A stretch of DNA of 64,000 bases from an uncultured Gemmatimonadales bacterium (GTDB taxonomy: Bacteria; Gemmatimonadota; Gemmatimonadetes; JACCXV01; JAHWKZ01). Position numbers and translations under genes: made by a program. The DNA lies in NCBI GenBank assembly GCA_947259315.1, contig CAMYLR010000006.1, positions 277,271-341,270 on the forward strand. Direction: 5' to 3'. This document shows positions 53,372-62,604 of this stretch, in pieces; the stretch's first letter is position 1; every line of letters starts with the position of its first letter. A model generated the notes under the pieces. That model searched no databases and was not told the DNA's origin. It saw only the letters and a list, made by a program, of their open reading frames with translations.

Positions 53372-55174
53372 TTACTGGCGTTTGATCATCGAAATGGGTT
53401 CGGCCGCCTCTTCGAGTGCGCGCCGAAGAACTCTTGCCTCATCTTGATTGCGGAATGCGCCCGCATATACGCGGTATGGACCGGCACCAACGACGTAGGC
53501 GGAGATCCCCCGGCTAGCGAGGTCGCGCTTGCGGACGTTGGCTTGATCGCGCGAGTCGAATATCCCCAGGTCGAACGCAAGCGGTGTCGATTGAACGAGG
53601 GCGTCATCGACTACGCCACGCCGCAGCAAGGTCTCACGCGCGGTGCGCGCACCGACCGAGTCTGCAAATGTCCCCGCGAACACGCGATACCACCGGCCAC
53701 GATCGGGGATGTCTACTGGGGTGACGAACGCCGTAAACCCGGCGGCTTCGATGCGACCGGCAACCCGACGCGCCGAGCGATTGTCCTGATACGACCCGGC
53801 GTGAACGGAGTACGGTGTCGGCGACGGGGGTGCAGTTGAAGGCTTGGGTGCCGGCTCGGCCGGGGGTTCCTCGACCACCGGCTCCTCGGTCGAACCGGTC
53901 GGCCCCACCGGGTCAACCAACGGAACCAACTCTCCGGGCGCCGCCGCAGGATCGGTTCCCTGGATCGCGTTCCCTTCGACATCGACCCGCGCCACCAATT
54001 GATCCGGGGAATCGCCGCCGTCTCCCAACCAGCCGCTGAGAACCGGCGCCATCATGCGACCAGCCAGAACACCCACCAGAACCACGAAACCACTCGCCAC
54101 GGCCAACCCCAGCCACCGGCGCCGCGGTGGTGTAACCCTAACCGCTGGCAATATCCGGCTGCGGGCCATCTTTGAGCGGACCGCTTTCAACCGATCGTCG
54201 ATCTGTGCCTCGGGTTCGAACTCGTTCGGCGTCACCCGGTCGCTTTCGAGCTTGTCCAAGAACGCCAGATCGTCCCCATCGGCAGTTGGCGGCGCGTCTT
54301 CCAGAGGCTGATCGCTATCTGTCATTGGACCGTCATCGTGCAACTCGACGTCATCGAGCCACCCATCGTCCACCGGCAACGAATCGGTGTCGGACAAGCC
54401 ATTGTTGTTGGCCAGGGCGAAGATGTGATCCGGCGGGCCGGCCGGTGGAGGCGAACCGGTGCCGCGCTTCGCACCGACAAGCACGTCCGGTAGTGGTCCC
54501 AGAAAACGGTGGGTCAGTTGACCGAGTTCGTCAGCCGCCTGCGGATCACCGCCAAGACGAACGATCCAGCGTTCGCTACCGATCAGATCGGTGCTCGACT
54601 CCTCGGCCTCGATCGCGAAAACGGCGTCACATATCGCCAGCACCCCGGCGGCATCGGCATCGCCGTTGCTCCCTGGCAAGGTCACCACCAGCACCTTGTA
54701 GTGTTGCCGCAACCGGTCGAGGGCGGCCCGAAACGCCGGCCCGTCGTCGAGCGCCGACCCACCCAGCAGGTTCGCTCCGCTGGTCAGCACGTCCATGTTC
54801 GGGATCGCTGTATTGCGCACGCATTGCTCGAGCGGCACGCCGTACTGAAGGTGATCGATCATCCCCTCCTTGAGATCGCGGCCCAACAACCGCTCGAGCC
54901 ACCGAAACTCGGGGCTCAGATCGACCAGCAGCGTGCGTAACCCGGCGCGAGCCAGAAACGCGGCCGACACGAACGACAATAGCTGCGGGTTGTGACCACC
55001 TCCCGTGAGTCGAGCGCCGACCAACATCGCGTCGCGGGTAGCGTCGGCCTCGATTTCGGTAAGCAGTTGGGCGTAGTCGGGATAGCTGCCCGAGAGCGCC
55101 GAGGCGCGCGATCCCTCGCGGACCGCGGTTAGCGCCTCGCGCCAGAATCGATCGTCTAGCTCAAAATCGCGCAT
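53372..55174 (-). CDS. P-loop-less CpsD/ParA-like ATPase fold fused to tandem SPOR domains
   Basis: A 600-residue protein. Residues about 45-235 keep the shape of a CpsD/ParA ATPase (TLLVDLSPEFRWLERLLG at 81-98, SGANLLGGS where CpsD has a ...PAGPxPPNP loop), but the P-loop is GARLTGGGHNP (53-62), without the GKS/T. An acidic linker (255-320), one transmembrane helix (about 353-372) and two SPOR domains follow (about 455-600), which bind denuded septal glycan. So the protein likely ties a nucleotide-independent cytoplasmic domain to the division septum. Immediately upstream of smc. Confidence 0.8.
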   Translation of the reverse strand: MRDFELDDRFWREALTAVREGSRASALSGSYPDYAQLLTEIEADATRDAMLVGARLTGGGHNPQLLSFVSAAFLARAGLRTLLVDLSPEFRWLERLLGRDLKEGMIDHLQYGVPLEQCVRNTAIPNMDVLTSGANLLGGSALDDGPAFRAALDRLRQHYKVLVVTLPGSNGDADAAGVLAICDAVFAIEAEESSTDLIGSERWIVRLGGDPQAADELGQLTHRFLGPLPDVLVGAKRGTGSPPPAGPPDHIFALANNNGLSDTDSLPVDDGWLDDVELHDDGPMTDSDQPLEDAPPTADGDDLAFLDKLESDRVTPNEFEPEAQIDDRLKAVRSKMARSRILPAVRVTPPRRRWLGLAVASGFVVLVGVLAGRMMAPVLSGWLGDGGDSPDQLVARVDVEGNAIQGTDPAAAPGELVPLVDPVGPTGSTEEPVVEEPPAEPAPKPSTAPPSPTPYSVHAGSYQDNRSARRVAGRIEAAGFTAFVTPVDIPDRGRWYRVFAGTFADSVGARTARETLLRRGVVDDALVQSTPLAFDLGIFDSRDQANVRKRDLASRGISAYVVGAGPYRVYAGAFRNQDEARVLRRALEEAAEPISMIKRQ

Positions 55175-55184
55175 ATTAGTCCCA

Positions 55185-55214
55185 AAGATACCCTGGTGGG
55201 TCGTTTCGAGTCAA
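55185..55214 (-). promoter_or_regulatory. Candidate sigma70 promoter of the SPOR-smc operon
   Basis: Minus-strand TTGACT (55209-55214), 18-base spacer, TATCTT (55185-55190). The start of transcription would fall only about 4 bases before the ATG at 55174, and no Shine-Dalgarno precedes that ATG, so translation may be nearly leaderless. Confidence 0.45.
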
Positions 55215-55365
55215 TCGTAAACCACTATATCTAGGGTCGCACCTGGATCGGGGTACGAGGGGTTGTATCTGCTGTCGACCCAAGCACATCGATGCAAGTC
55301 GCCTGACCACCGGACTCAAGTTGGCTGTTATGGATGGGGCTTTCTGGCTGCGGATGGGGTGGCCA

Positions 55366-55396
55366 GAGGCGCTAACCAACGGAACAGTAGCGCCTC
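55366..55396 (-). terminator. Hairpin after the protease-propeller-barrel gene
   Basis: Bases 55366-55373 and 55389-55396 form an 8-bp perfect inverted repeat (GAGGCGCT / AGCGCCTC) with a 15-base loop, beginning 22 bases past the stop at 55419. There is no T-run, so termination is only a possibility. The rest of 55175-55418 shows no gene. Confidence 0.35.
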
Positions 55397-55418
55397 AGGC
55401 CTCGAGGATCAACCGGGG

Positions 55419-58400
55419 TTAGAACTCCGGCGCTAGAGTGAATACCCAGCGGCCGGTCTTGAGCTCGGCCATATCGGTCTGCTGCGCGTAGTCAACGCGG
55501 ATCACGGCGAACCCGAACATGTTCATCCGGACACCTGCACCAAACGAGGCGCGGGCGTCAACCAGTCGGAAGCCAAAGGGGCCTCCGTCTTGGCTGGTCG
55601 AGAACTTGAACGACTCACGCAGCTCGCCTGTCTCGTCAAGCACTTCCGCTTGCTGGTGCTGACACAGCTCGTTGCCACAACTCGCAAAGCCGAGATCGTA
55701 CCATATGGCACCGCGGATCGGTGGGAACGCTGACGTTCCAAGCCGCGGACGCTCGATAATCGGGAATCGAAACTCGAGGTTGAAGAGTCCCACACCCGTC
55801 CCGACCAGGAAGTCATCTTCATCGAAGTCGAAGCCACGCAGCAGTGTCGGGCCTCCGATGCCTTGGAACCGCAGCTCGTCCTCCTGCTGGCCAAACGTGC
55901 CGAGGTACAGCAGCCGCGATGCGATCGTGTAGCGGCGACCGAGCAACCAGTACTTTCTGACGTCGCCGTAGAACTGTGTGAAGTCGCGATCGCCAAACGC
56001 CCTCTGAATGTCGAAGCGCCGCCGCGCCCCACCAATCGGCCCGGTGGACCCGAAGAAGCTGTTGTCGAACGCCCAACCGATCGACGGCGCGATGTAGGTG
56101 TCGCTGCCTAGCTCATCGACGATCTCGGGCGTCGGGTCGAAGAAGTCAAACCGTGCCCGACGACGCGAGATGTGCGTCGCATTTATAGACAGCTCCAACC
56201 TCCGGAAGCGGCTGAACGGGTAGGCAGTGGTCGCCTGCACGCCGCGATAGATGTCGCTTCGGAACAACAGGTCATCGCTTCGACCAGTGGACGTCGAGAG
56301 CGAGGCGAAGTCGCTTCGGAACTGATACGCCGACGTAGCCCAGTTCCAACGGCCCTTCCGATTCAGGTACGTGAAGAAGAGATCGCTGTCTGAAATCGAG
56401 CCGAACACCGACGCCGCTATGTACAGGTTGTGATCCCCCATCAGATCGCTGAACGCCAACTGGGACGCACCGAACGCACCCACCCCACTGGCGAAGCCCA
56501 CTGACGGCTGCGCGATCAGGTCGGGCTGGAACTTGACCTTGTAATCACGAGACCTGAAGGCGGTCGTGTCGCGAGGCAGACCGATCGTGGGATCCTTGAG
56601 TAAGGTCGCGATGTCGACCGGCTCGTTGAACGATGGCAAACGACGACCGGGCGCAGCGGCAACCGGGCGACGGCCTCCTCCCTGATCGGGCTGCTCACCC
56701 AGGTAGTACGAAACCGCGTCCGGCTGAGCGGGCTCTTCTGCCGCAACTTCTTCCCCGTCGGCCGGTTCAGGCTCGGCTACCTCGCCGTCGGCGGGCTCTT
56801 CAACCGCGTCGTCCGCCTCCCCGTCGATCGGTTGGGCGGGCACATCCGGCGCCTCGTCCGCGACCTCATCATCGGCCAACACCTCCTCGGCGGCTACCGG
56901 CTCTTCGACCACCGGCGGTTGTGGCGGGGCCACCGGCCGTGCCGGTTCGACGAACGCGCGGTCCGCCAAGTCGAACTCGCCCCGGTCCGGAGCCACGTAC
57001 GGCTCGGTCGCCAGCGACAACGGATCATCCAAGCGGTACAGATCCCAGCCCGCGTCGGCGAACGCGCTGAACACGATCCGGCTGCCATCGCGTGACCAAG
57101 CCATCGCCGGGCTCGATTCAATGATCCCGCTTACGCCGGTCAGCATGTTGGTCAGCTGATACGTCTCGTCTTTCTCTAGATCGTATAGAAAGATGTTTGT
57201 GATTCCAGTACGGTCAGAGAGATACGCAAGCGTCTTCCCGTCCGGACCCCACTGTGGGTTGATGCTCTTCCCTTCTTGGGCCGATATGTCTGACATGAAC
57301 CTCACCTCGCCGGAGGTCAGGTCATACACACCGATTTGATATTCGTCGTATGAGAGCAGATCGAAGTCCGTACCCTCACCGAACTCCGTGGTGAAGGCGA
57401 TCCGATTGCCATCCGGCGACCAGACAGGATCGCGTTGGGCGTAGCGATCGTTGGTCAACCTTCTCAGATCGGTTCCGTCGCGGCGAACGATGTACAGATC
57501 GCTGGTCCCACCCTTCTGTCCGGTGAACACGAGCTCTTGCCCATCCGGTGACCAGGACGGGGTCTCGATCCCATCGAGGTCAAAGCGATGAGAGGCGACG
57601 ATCTTCTCGTTGTCGATGCGCATGATATAGAGCGCGTCCTGCTCACCGACTTTGCTCGAGAAGGCCAGGAACTTCCCGTCGGGTGAGAACGACATACCAA
57701 CGCGCAGAAACCGCAGACTCTCAAACGTCTCGGAGCGTTCCCCGTTGACGAGCTTGTCCACGTCGGAGCCGTCTTCCGCGTTCGCTATGTACAGGTTGCT
57801 GAAGAACTCTCGGTTGGAGACAAACGCCACCTTGCTGCCGTCGGGTGACAGCGCCGGTCCGATGTTGATCGAGGCGCCCTCCTTGACGTGGTTGGTGAGC
57901 CGCACCGCGACCTCTGAGGCCGGCGGGTATAGAACAACCTGCGGCAGGTACGTGAGCCGAACCGCCTCGAGCCAATCTTCCGACAGGTCTTCGAGTCGCA
58001 AGTTGATCGATGTCCGAAACGCCTCGCGGACGCCCAGCAACGGCGCCTTCTGCATGATCTCGCCGATCTTCTCGTCACCATACTTGACGCCGATGTAGTA
58101 CCACAGCGCCTGGCCAAAGCGATAAACGCGGATGTCCTGCGCGCGCGACAACTCATCAATCGTCGTCAGGTACCCCGATAACGAGCCATCCCGCAGCCAC
58201 ATCGCCGTCAACGGATCGATCTTCCCGGCCGTGAGATACTCTGCCATGCCCTCCGCAAACCACAACGGCATACGGAACGCAAACGGGTTACTACCCTGTG
58301 ACAGGGCCCCGCGCCGTAGGATGTCGAACTGGAAGGCGTGAACGAGCTCGTGGGTAAGCGTGTGCTCGAACTCTGGGTACGCACTCGGGAAGAAAAGCAC

Positions 58401-58790
58401 GATGCGGTTTCTCAACCCTTCGGTGATACCGCCGGTACCCTCTGAGATCTGGAAGCGAAAGATGTTCGTTTGCTGGAAGTCAGACTGCGACGCGTACAGA
58501 ATGAGTGGCTTACGCTCGTTCCACTCGTGGCGGAACACCTTGGAGAGCCTCGCGTACGAGCGCTCGGCCATGCGCGCCGCATCGAGGATGGCGTCCTCTG
58601 CCTCCGGGTAATAGTGGATATCGAAGTGCTCCGTCTCGAGCACCCGGAAGTCCAGATCCTTGTACTGGACTTTGTTCTGTCCGAACTGAGCGTACGCTGG
58701 GCTAGCGATCAACCCACCGATCAGAAGCCCGACGAGGACGACAACATTGCGGGTCACGGAGCGCGCCAAGAGGTCTCCCTTCACTTTCAT
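55419..58790 (-). CDS. Peptidase-MA/beta-propeller/BamA-type barrel fusion
   Basis: A 1123-residue exported protein. Signal peptide, then a gluzincin-like domain with HELVH at 147-151 (zinc His residues and catalytic Glu), a TolB/PD40-type propeller (about 300-600, blades such as GPALSPDGSKVAFVSN and WSPDGNRIAFTTEF), an acidic Pro/Glu/Ala linker, and a C-terminal BamA/omp85-type 16-strand barrel ending with a terminal Phe (LAPEF). Predicted outer-membrane surface protease or assembly factor. ATG 58790 follows AGGAAAGAG. Confidence 0.88.
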   Translation of the reverse strand: MKVKGDLLARSVTRNVVVLVGLLIGGLIASPAYAQFGQNKVQYKDLDFRVLETEHFDIHYYPEAEDAILDAARMAERSYARLSKVFRHEWNERKPLILYASQSDFQQTNIFRFQISEGTGGITEGLRNRIVLFFPSAYPEFEHTLTHELVHAFQFDILRRGALSQGSNPFAFRMPLWFAEGMAEYLTAGKIDPLTAMWLRDGSLSGYLTTIDELSRAQDIRVYRFGQALWYYIGVKYGDEKIGEIMQKAPLLGVREAFRTSINLRLEDLSEDWLEAVRLTYLPQVVLYPPASEVAVRLTNHVKEGASINIGPALSPDGSKVAFVSNREFFSNLYIANAEDGSDVDKLVNGERSETFESLRFLRVGMSFSPDGKFLAFSSKVGEQDALYIMRIDNEKIVASHRFDLDGIETPSWSPDGQELVFTGQKGGTSDLYIVRRDGTDLRRLTNDRYAQRDPVWSPDGNRIAFTTEFGEGTDFDLLSYDEYQIGVYDLTSGEVRFMSDISAQEGKSINPQWGPDGKTLAYLSDRTGITNIFLYDLEKDETYQLTNMLTGVSGIIESSPAMAWSRDGSRIVFSAFADAGWDLYRLDDPLSLATEPYVAPDRGEFDLADRAFVEPARPVAPPQPPVVEEPVAAEEVLADDEVADEAPDVPAQPIDGEADDAVEEPADGEVAEPEPADGEEVAAEEPAQPDAVSYYLGEQPDQGGGRRPVAAAPGRRLPSFNEPVDIATLLKDPTIGLPRDTTAFRSRDYKVKFQPDLIAQPSVGFASGVGAFGASQLAFSDLMGDHNLYIAASVFGSISDSDLFFTYLNRKGRWNWATSAYQFRSDFASLSTSTGRSDDLLFRSDIYRGVQATTAYPFSRFRRLELSINATHISRRRARFDFFDPTPEIVDELGSDTYIAPSIGWAFDNSFFGSTGPIGGARRRFDIQRAFGDRDFTQFYGDVRKYWLLGRRYTIASRLLYLGTFGQQEDELRFQGIGGPTLLRGFDFDEDDFLVGTGVGLFNLEFRFPIIERPRLGTSAFPPIRGAIWYDLGFASCGNELCQHQQAEVLDETGELRESFKFSTSQDGGPFGFRLVDARASFGAGVRMNMFGFAVIRVDYAQQTDMAELKTGRWVFTLAPEF

Positions 58791-58885
58791 TCCAGCTCTT
58801 TCCTGCGGCCGAAGAAACGCTATAACGCCCGCACGAGACGGGCAAATGCCCCTGTCCTAGGAAATAGACGCCTCAAACGCGCGGT

Positions 58886-59296
58886 TTAATCCCCCACGGG
58901 CGATTCACCGTTCTCCGAGAACGTCTCGATCGGCGCGTCGCCCCACAAACGCTCGAGCTCGTAATAGGCCCGCGTTTCGCGATGAAACACGTGCACAACG
59001 AAGTCGATATAGTCGAGCAGCACCCAGTTGCCCTGCCGGGCCCCTTCCACGTGCCAGGGACGAGCACCCTCGGTTTTCAATCGCTCTTCGATGCGATCCG
59101 CGATCGCCTTGACCTGGACATCGCTCTCGCCGCTGGCAAGAACGAAGTAATCGGTAGCGGAAGTCAGGCCCCGCAGATCGAGTAGTACCACATCCCGACC
59201 GCGACGGTCGACCGCTTCCTTGGCTGCCGCGGCAGCCAGGGCGTGAATCTCGGCGTCGCCGGAAGTGCGGCGCGCCCGGCGGCTCGGTGGGGTCAA
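58886..59296 (-). CDS. rsfS: Ribosomal silencing factor RsfS
   Basis: A 136-residue protein: DVVLLDLRGLTSATDYFVLASGESDVQVKAI-type core, W-HVEGARQGNWVLLDYIDFVVHVF and YYELERLWGDA. It binds bL14 to block subunit joining in starvation. TTG start 59296 overlaps the rplI stop (TTGA). Closing gene of the rpsF-rpsR-rplI cluster. Confidence 0.95.
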   Translation of the reverse strand: MTPPSRRARRTSGDAEIHALAAAAAKEAVDRRGRDVVLLDLRGLTSATDYFVLASGESDVQVKAIADRIEERLKTEGARPWHVEGARQGNWVLLDYIDFVVHVFHRETRAYYELERLWGDAPIETFSENGESPVGD

Positions 59297-59754
59297 CCCT
59301 GGTCTCGTGTTACGAGCACCCGGATCGGGACGCTGACTTCAGGATGGAGTCGGATCGAGACTTCGTAATCACCCAGCGTCTTGATTGGATTGTCCAGCCT
59401 CACGTGGCCTCGCGCCGCGACAAAGCCGCGCTCGACCAATCGCTCGGCGATGTCGGCGGTCGAAACCGAGCCATAGAGCTGGTCCTCGTCGCCGGCCATC
59501 ATCTGAAACTCGAGCACCAGACCCGCCATGGTCGCCGCAATTTCCTCGGCTTCGACCTGCTCCTCGCGCAGCTTTTGCTCGTACTTCTTGCGCTCCTGCT
59601 CGATGCGCCGCTTGTTGGCTGCCGTCGCTACGTAGGCCAGACGCTGCGGCAACAGATAATTGCGAGCGTAGCCGGCTGCGACCTCAACGACGTCGCCGGC
59701 GTGCCCGAGGTTCTCGACCTCAGCGCGCAAAACCACTTCGGTGTGCTTGCTCAT
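59293..59754 (-). CDS. rplI: Ribosomal protein bL9
   Basis: A 153-residue 50S protein: LRAEVENLGHAGDVVEVAAGYARNYLLPQ, the connecting long helix (KRRIEQERKKYEQKLREE) and the C-terminal domain with LYGSVSTADIAERL. It stabilises 23S rRNA near L1. ATG 59754 gives the family length; the upstream open frame runs into rpsR. Confidence 0.97.
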   Translation of the reverse strand: MSKHTEVVLRAEVENLGHAGDVVEVAAGYARNYLLPQRLAYVATAANKRRIEQERKKYEQKLREEQVEAEEIAATMAGLVLEFQMMAGDEDQLYGSVSTADIAERLVERGFVAARGHVRLDNPIKTLGDYEVSIRLHPEVSVPIRVLVTRDQG

Positions 59755-59791
59755 CGTTCGGTCCCTCGTTCGCTGATCCCGAGCCGCGATC

Positions 59792-60016
59792 TCAAAGCGC
59801 GTGATCCGGCAGATATGGAATGAGTGCCAGGAAGCGGCCCCGCTTGATCGCGGTTGCCAACTGACGCTGGTGGCTGGCACATGTACCTGTTACGCGTCGT
59901 GGCAGGATCTTCCCCCGGTCGTTGGTAAAGCGATCCAACATGTGCTGATCTTTGTAATCGATCGCCACTTTGTTCTCGCAGAAGTGGCACGTTTTCTTCC
60001 GCCTGTAGGCCGTCAC
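59792..60016 (-). CDS. rpsR: Ribosomal protein bS18
   Basis: A 74-residue 30S protein: [19 protein letters not shown], then [36 protein letters not shown]. The two N-terminal Cys of CHFC may bind zinc. It pairs with bS6. GTG start at 60016 overlaps the rpsF stop (GTGA, 60013-60016). Confidence 0.97.
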   Translation of the reverse strand: MTAYRRKKTCHFCENKVAIDYKDQHMLDRFTNDRGKILPRRVTGTCASHQRQLATAIKRGRFLALIPYLPDHAL

Positions 60017-60450
60017 TTTTCTTCCTCCACACCGGTCTCCGCCGGCTCTTTCGCGCTCGTCACCGCTGGCTCACTGGGTGTCGTTGCCGGCTCCGTCGTC
60101 GTAACCGGTTCCACCGTCGCCGCCGGCTCTACTGTCGCGGCGGCCGGCTCAATCGTAGACTCGATCGGGTCGACGACGGTGAGCTGCCGCAACACCTGTT
60201 CGTCGAGCTTCGCCAAACGCTCGAACTCGACCAGTCGATCAGGCTCGGTGTCGTATCTAAGAATGATGTAGGTGCCCTGCTCCTTCTTGCCGATCGGGTA
60301 AGCGAGCTTGCGGGTGCCCCATTGAGTCACCGTCATCGATTCGTCGGCGTCGTCGACGAGCGCACCCTGGAGCCGACCCAGCTTCTGCTCGAGCACGGAT
60401 TCCTCGAGCGTGGAGTCGAAGATAAGAACGGTTTCGTAGGATCTTGGCAT
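60013..60450 (-). CDS. rpsF: Ribosomal protein bS6 with long low-complexity tail
   Basis: A 145-residue protein. The bS6 core is residues 1-95 ([54 protein letters not shown]). A tail of about 50 residues follows, built of EPA/EPV-T repeats ([19 protein letters not shown]). It works with bS18 in the 30S platform. ATG 60450 is chosen by homology; the frame is open upstream. First gene of the ribosomal cluster. Confidence 0.95.
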   Translation of the reverse strand: MPRSYETVLIFDSTLEESVLEQKLGRLQGALVDDADESMTVTQWGTRKLAYPIGKKEQGTYIILRYDTEPDRLVEFERLAKLDEQVLRQLTVVDPIESTIEPAAATVEPAATVEPVTTTEPATTPSEPAVTSAKEPAETGVEEEK

Positions 60451-60587
60451 GCGATGCTCCCTTCGGTCTGGACGGTCCGCCCTCACAGGACGAACAGGGA
60501 TATTGGAAAGAGCCCAGAAACTATCGCCCGGGCGTTCCGCCGTCAACGCGTTTTGCCGCCGCGGAACGAGCCGCTATCTTCGGGCGA

Positions 60588-60836
60588 ATGGCGCTAATCC
60601 GCGAACAAGTGGCGGCCAAAATCCAGGCCGCGATCCCCGACGCCGAGGTTGAGGTCATCGACCTGACGGGGACCGACAACCACCTCGAGGCCCGCGTCAT
60701 TTCCCCGTCGTTCGTGGGAAGGTCACTGATCGAGAGACACAAAATGATCTATGCGGCGATTCAGGAGTGGATCGACGACGATACCGTTCACGCGTTGGCC
60801 ATCAAGGCCTGGACGCCCGAGGAGGGAGCGAAATGA
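60588..60836 (+). CDS. bolA: BolA family protein
   Basis: An 82-residue class-II KH-like protein: AAIPDAEVEVIDLTGTDNHLEARVISPSF, RHKMIYAAIQEWI and VHALAIKAWTPEE (family ending HALSIKT). BolA proteins bind a shared [2Fe-2S] cluster with a CGFS glutaredoxin, whose gene overlaps by four bases (ATGA, 60833-60836). The His in VHAL is the usual ligand. Confidence 0.94.
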   Translation: MALIREQVAAKIQAAIPDAEVEVIDLTGTDNHLEARVISPSFVGRSLIERHKMIYAAIQEWIDDDTVHALAIKAWTPEEGAK

Positions 60837-61183
60837 CACCCGAGATGAAGCAGAGGATCGAGGCTGAGATCCAGGACAATCCGGTGCTGCTCTACATGAA
60901 GGGTACCGAGATGTTGCCGCGCTGTGGTTTCAGCGCCGCGACCGTGGAGACCCTGCGCAACTCTGGAGCCGCGGGACGGATCCACGCGATCGATGTGCTG
61001 GCCGACCCTGAGCTGTGGCAAGCGATCCGCGAGTACAGCGACTGGCCGACGATCCCACAGGTATACGTCGGCGGCGAGTTCATCGGTGGCTGCGATATCA
61101 CGCGCGAGCTTTCCGACAGCGGAGAGCTCCAAGCCAAGATCGGCGCCGCCCTGGAAACCGCCGGTGCGGGGGCGGAAGAGTAA
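60833..61183 (+). CDS. grxD: Monothiol glutaredoxin, CGFS type
   Basis: A 116-residue Grx4-type protein: LYMKGTEMLPRCGFS (CGFS at 31-34), TIPQVYVGGEFIGGCDI, with WPT at the glutathione site. It carries and transfers [2Fe-2S] clusters, as dimer or with BolA. Coupled to bolA. The exported M28 peptidase gene starts 41 bases later. Confidence 0.96.
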   Translation: MTPEMKQRIEAEIQDNPVLLYMKGTEMLPRCGFSAATVETLRNSGAAGRIHAIDVLADPELWQAIREYSDWPTIPQVYVGGEFIGGCDITRELSDSGELQAKIGAALETAGAGAEE

Positions 61184-61224
61184 GAGCAACCAGCGATAAG
61201 CGAACAAGGGGTGAGTCCATCGTG

Positions 61225-62595
61225 ATGAGTCGCACATCGATCGCTCTCGCCCTTTCGCTCGCTGTCATCCAACCGAGCCGCGCCGGCGCGCAAGACCTAC
61301 CCCCCGCTCTTCCCGATCATGACGTGCGTCTGTACGAATTGATCGACTCAGTGTCCGCCGATCGGATCGAGCGCGACGTCCGGACCCTAGCCGCGTTCGG
61401 GACCCGACACACTCTCTCCGACACGCTGTCGGACACGCGCGGGATCGGCGCTGCCCGGCGCTGGATCAAGGCCGAGTTTGACCGGATATCGGCCGACTGC
61501 GGCGCGTGCCTCGAAGTGTCGTACCAGCGATCGCTGGTCCAGGGCGAGCGGCGGATCCCGGATCCAACGTGGGTGGTCAGCGTCGTCGCGATATTGCGAG
61601 GCACGAGCGACCCTAACCGTTACGTCATCATGAGTGGCGACATCGACTCGCGGATCTCCGACCCGATGAACGCTGTTGACGACGCGCCCGGAGCCAACGA
61701 CAACGCCAGCGGCATGGCGGGCGTGCTCGAAGCGGCGCGAGTCATCACGCGATCCGACCACGTCTTTCACGCATCGATCGTGTTCGCCGGACTATCCGGC
61801 GAGGAGCAGGGACTCTTCGGCGGCCGCCACATGGCCAACGTCGCTCGGGAAGATGGTTGGAACGTCGAGGCTGTGCTCAACAACGACATGATCGGGAACA
61901 CGGCCGGGATCAACAACGTCGTCGACAACTCGACCGCACGCGTGTTCTCCGAGAGCCCGGACGTGACCGCGACATCGGACGACTGGCGCCGGATGCGCTT
62001 CACTGGTGGCGAGGTCGACGGTCGTTCGCGACAGCTCGCCCGGTATGTCGACCGGGTCGCGGATCTCTATCTCGACGATCTCGACACGATCATGATCTAC
62101 CGATTGGATCGCTGGGGGCGTGGGGGTCATCACCGGCCGTTCAACGACGCCGGGTTTCCGGCTGTGCGGATCATGGAGACAAATGAGCACTACGATCGGC
62201 AACACCAGGACATCCGGGTCGAAGACGGGATCGCGTACGGTGACGTCGTCGATGCGGTCGACTTTGACTACGCGCGCAAGCTGACCGCGCTCAATGTCGC
62301 CGTCTTGGCGTCTTTGGCGTGGGCGCCCGCACCGCCGGAGAACGTCACCATCGAGGGCGCCGTCCAACCCTCTGCCGTGCTCCGCTGGACCCCCTCACTG
62401 GATCCGATCGTGGCCGGTTACAAGGTGTATTGGCGGGACACGACCTCACCGACGTGGGATCGGTCGCGCTGGGTCGGGCGTAACCACGAGATCGAGATGA
62501 CCGATCTCGTCATCGACAACTACTTCTTCGGCGTGGCCGCGGTGGGCCCGGGTGGCAACGAGAGCCCGGTCGTGTTCCCGGTGCCGGCGCGCTAG
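61225..62595 (+). CDS. Secreted M28 family zinc peptidase with FN3-like tail
   Basis: A 456-residue exported peptidase with signal peptide ending AGAQ. Zinc ligands: SGDIDSR (Asp, in place of the usual HxD-type ligand pair), GANDNASG (Asp), SGEEQG (catalytic Glu and ligand Glu) and ETNEHYDRQHQD (His). The C-terminal 90 residues resemble a fibronectin III domain. The first site has SGDID where M28 usually has SGHYD, so the first zinc ligand His is absent. ATG 61225 chosen; GTG 61222 possible. Confidence 0.85.
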   Translation: MSRTSIALALSLAVIQPSRAGAQDLPPALPDHDVRLYELIDSVSADRIERDVRTLAAFGTRHTLSDTLSDTRGIGAARRWIKAEFDRISADCGACLEVSYQRSLVQGERRIPDPTWVVSVVAILRGTSDPNRYVIMSGDIDSRISDPMNAVDDAPGANDNASGMAGVLEAARVITRSDHVFHASIVFAGLSGEEQGLFGGRHMANVAREDGWNVEAVLNNDMIGNTAGINNVVDNSTARVFSESPDVTATSDDWRRMRFTGGEVDGRSRQLARYVDRVADLYLDDLDTIMIYRLDRWGRGGHHRPFNDAGFPAVRIMETNEHYDRQHQDIRVEDGIAYGDVVDAVDFDYARKLTALNVAVLASLAWAPAPPENVTIEGAVQPSAVLRWTPSLDPIVAGYKVYWRDTTSPTWDRSRWVGRNHEIEMTDLVIDNYFFGVAAVGPGGNESPVVFPVPAR

Positions 62596-62604
62596 CGGCT
62601 TTCG

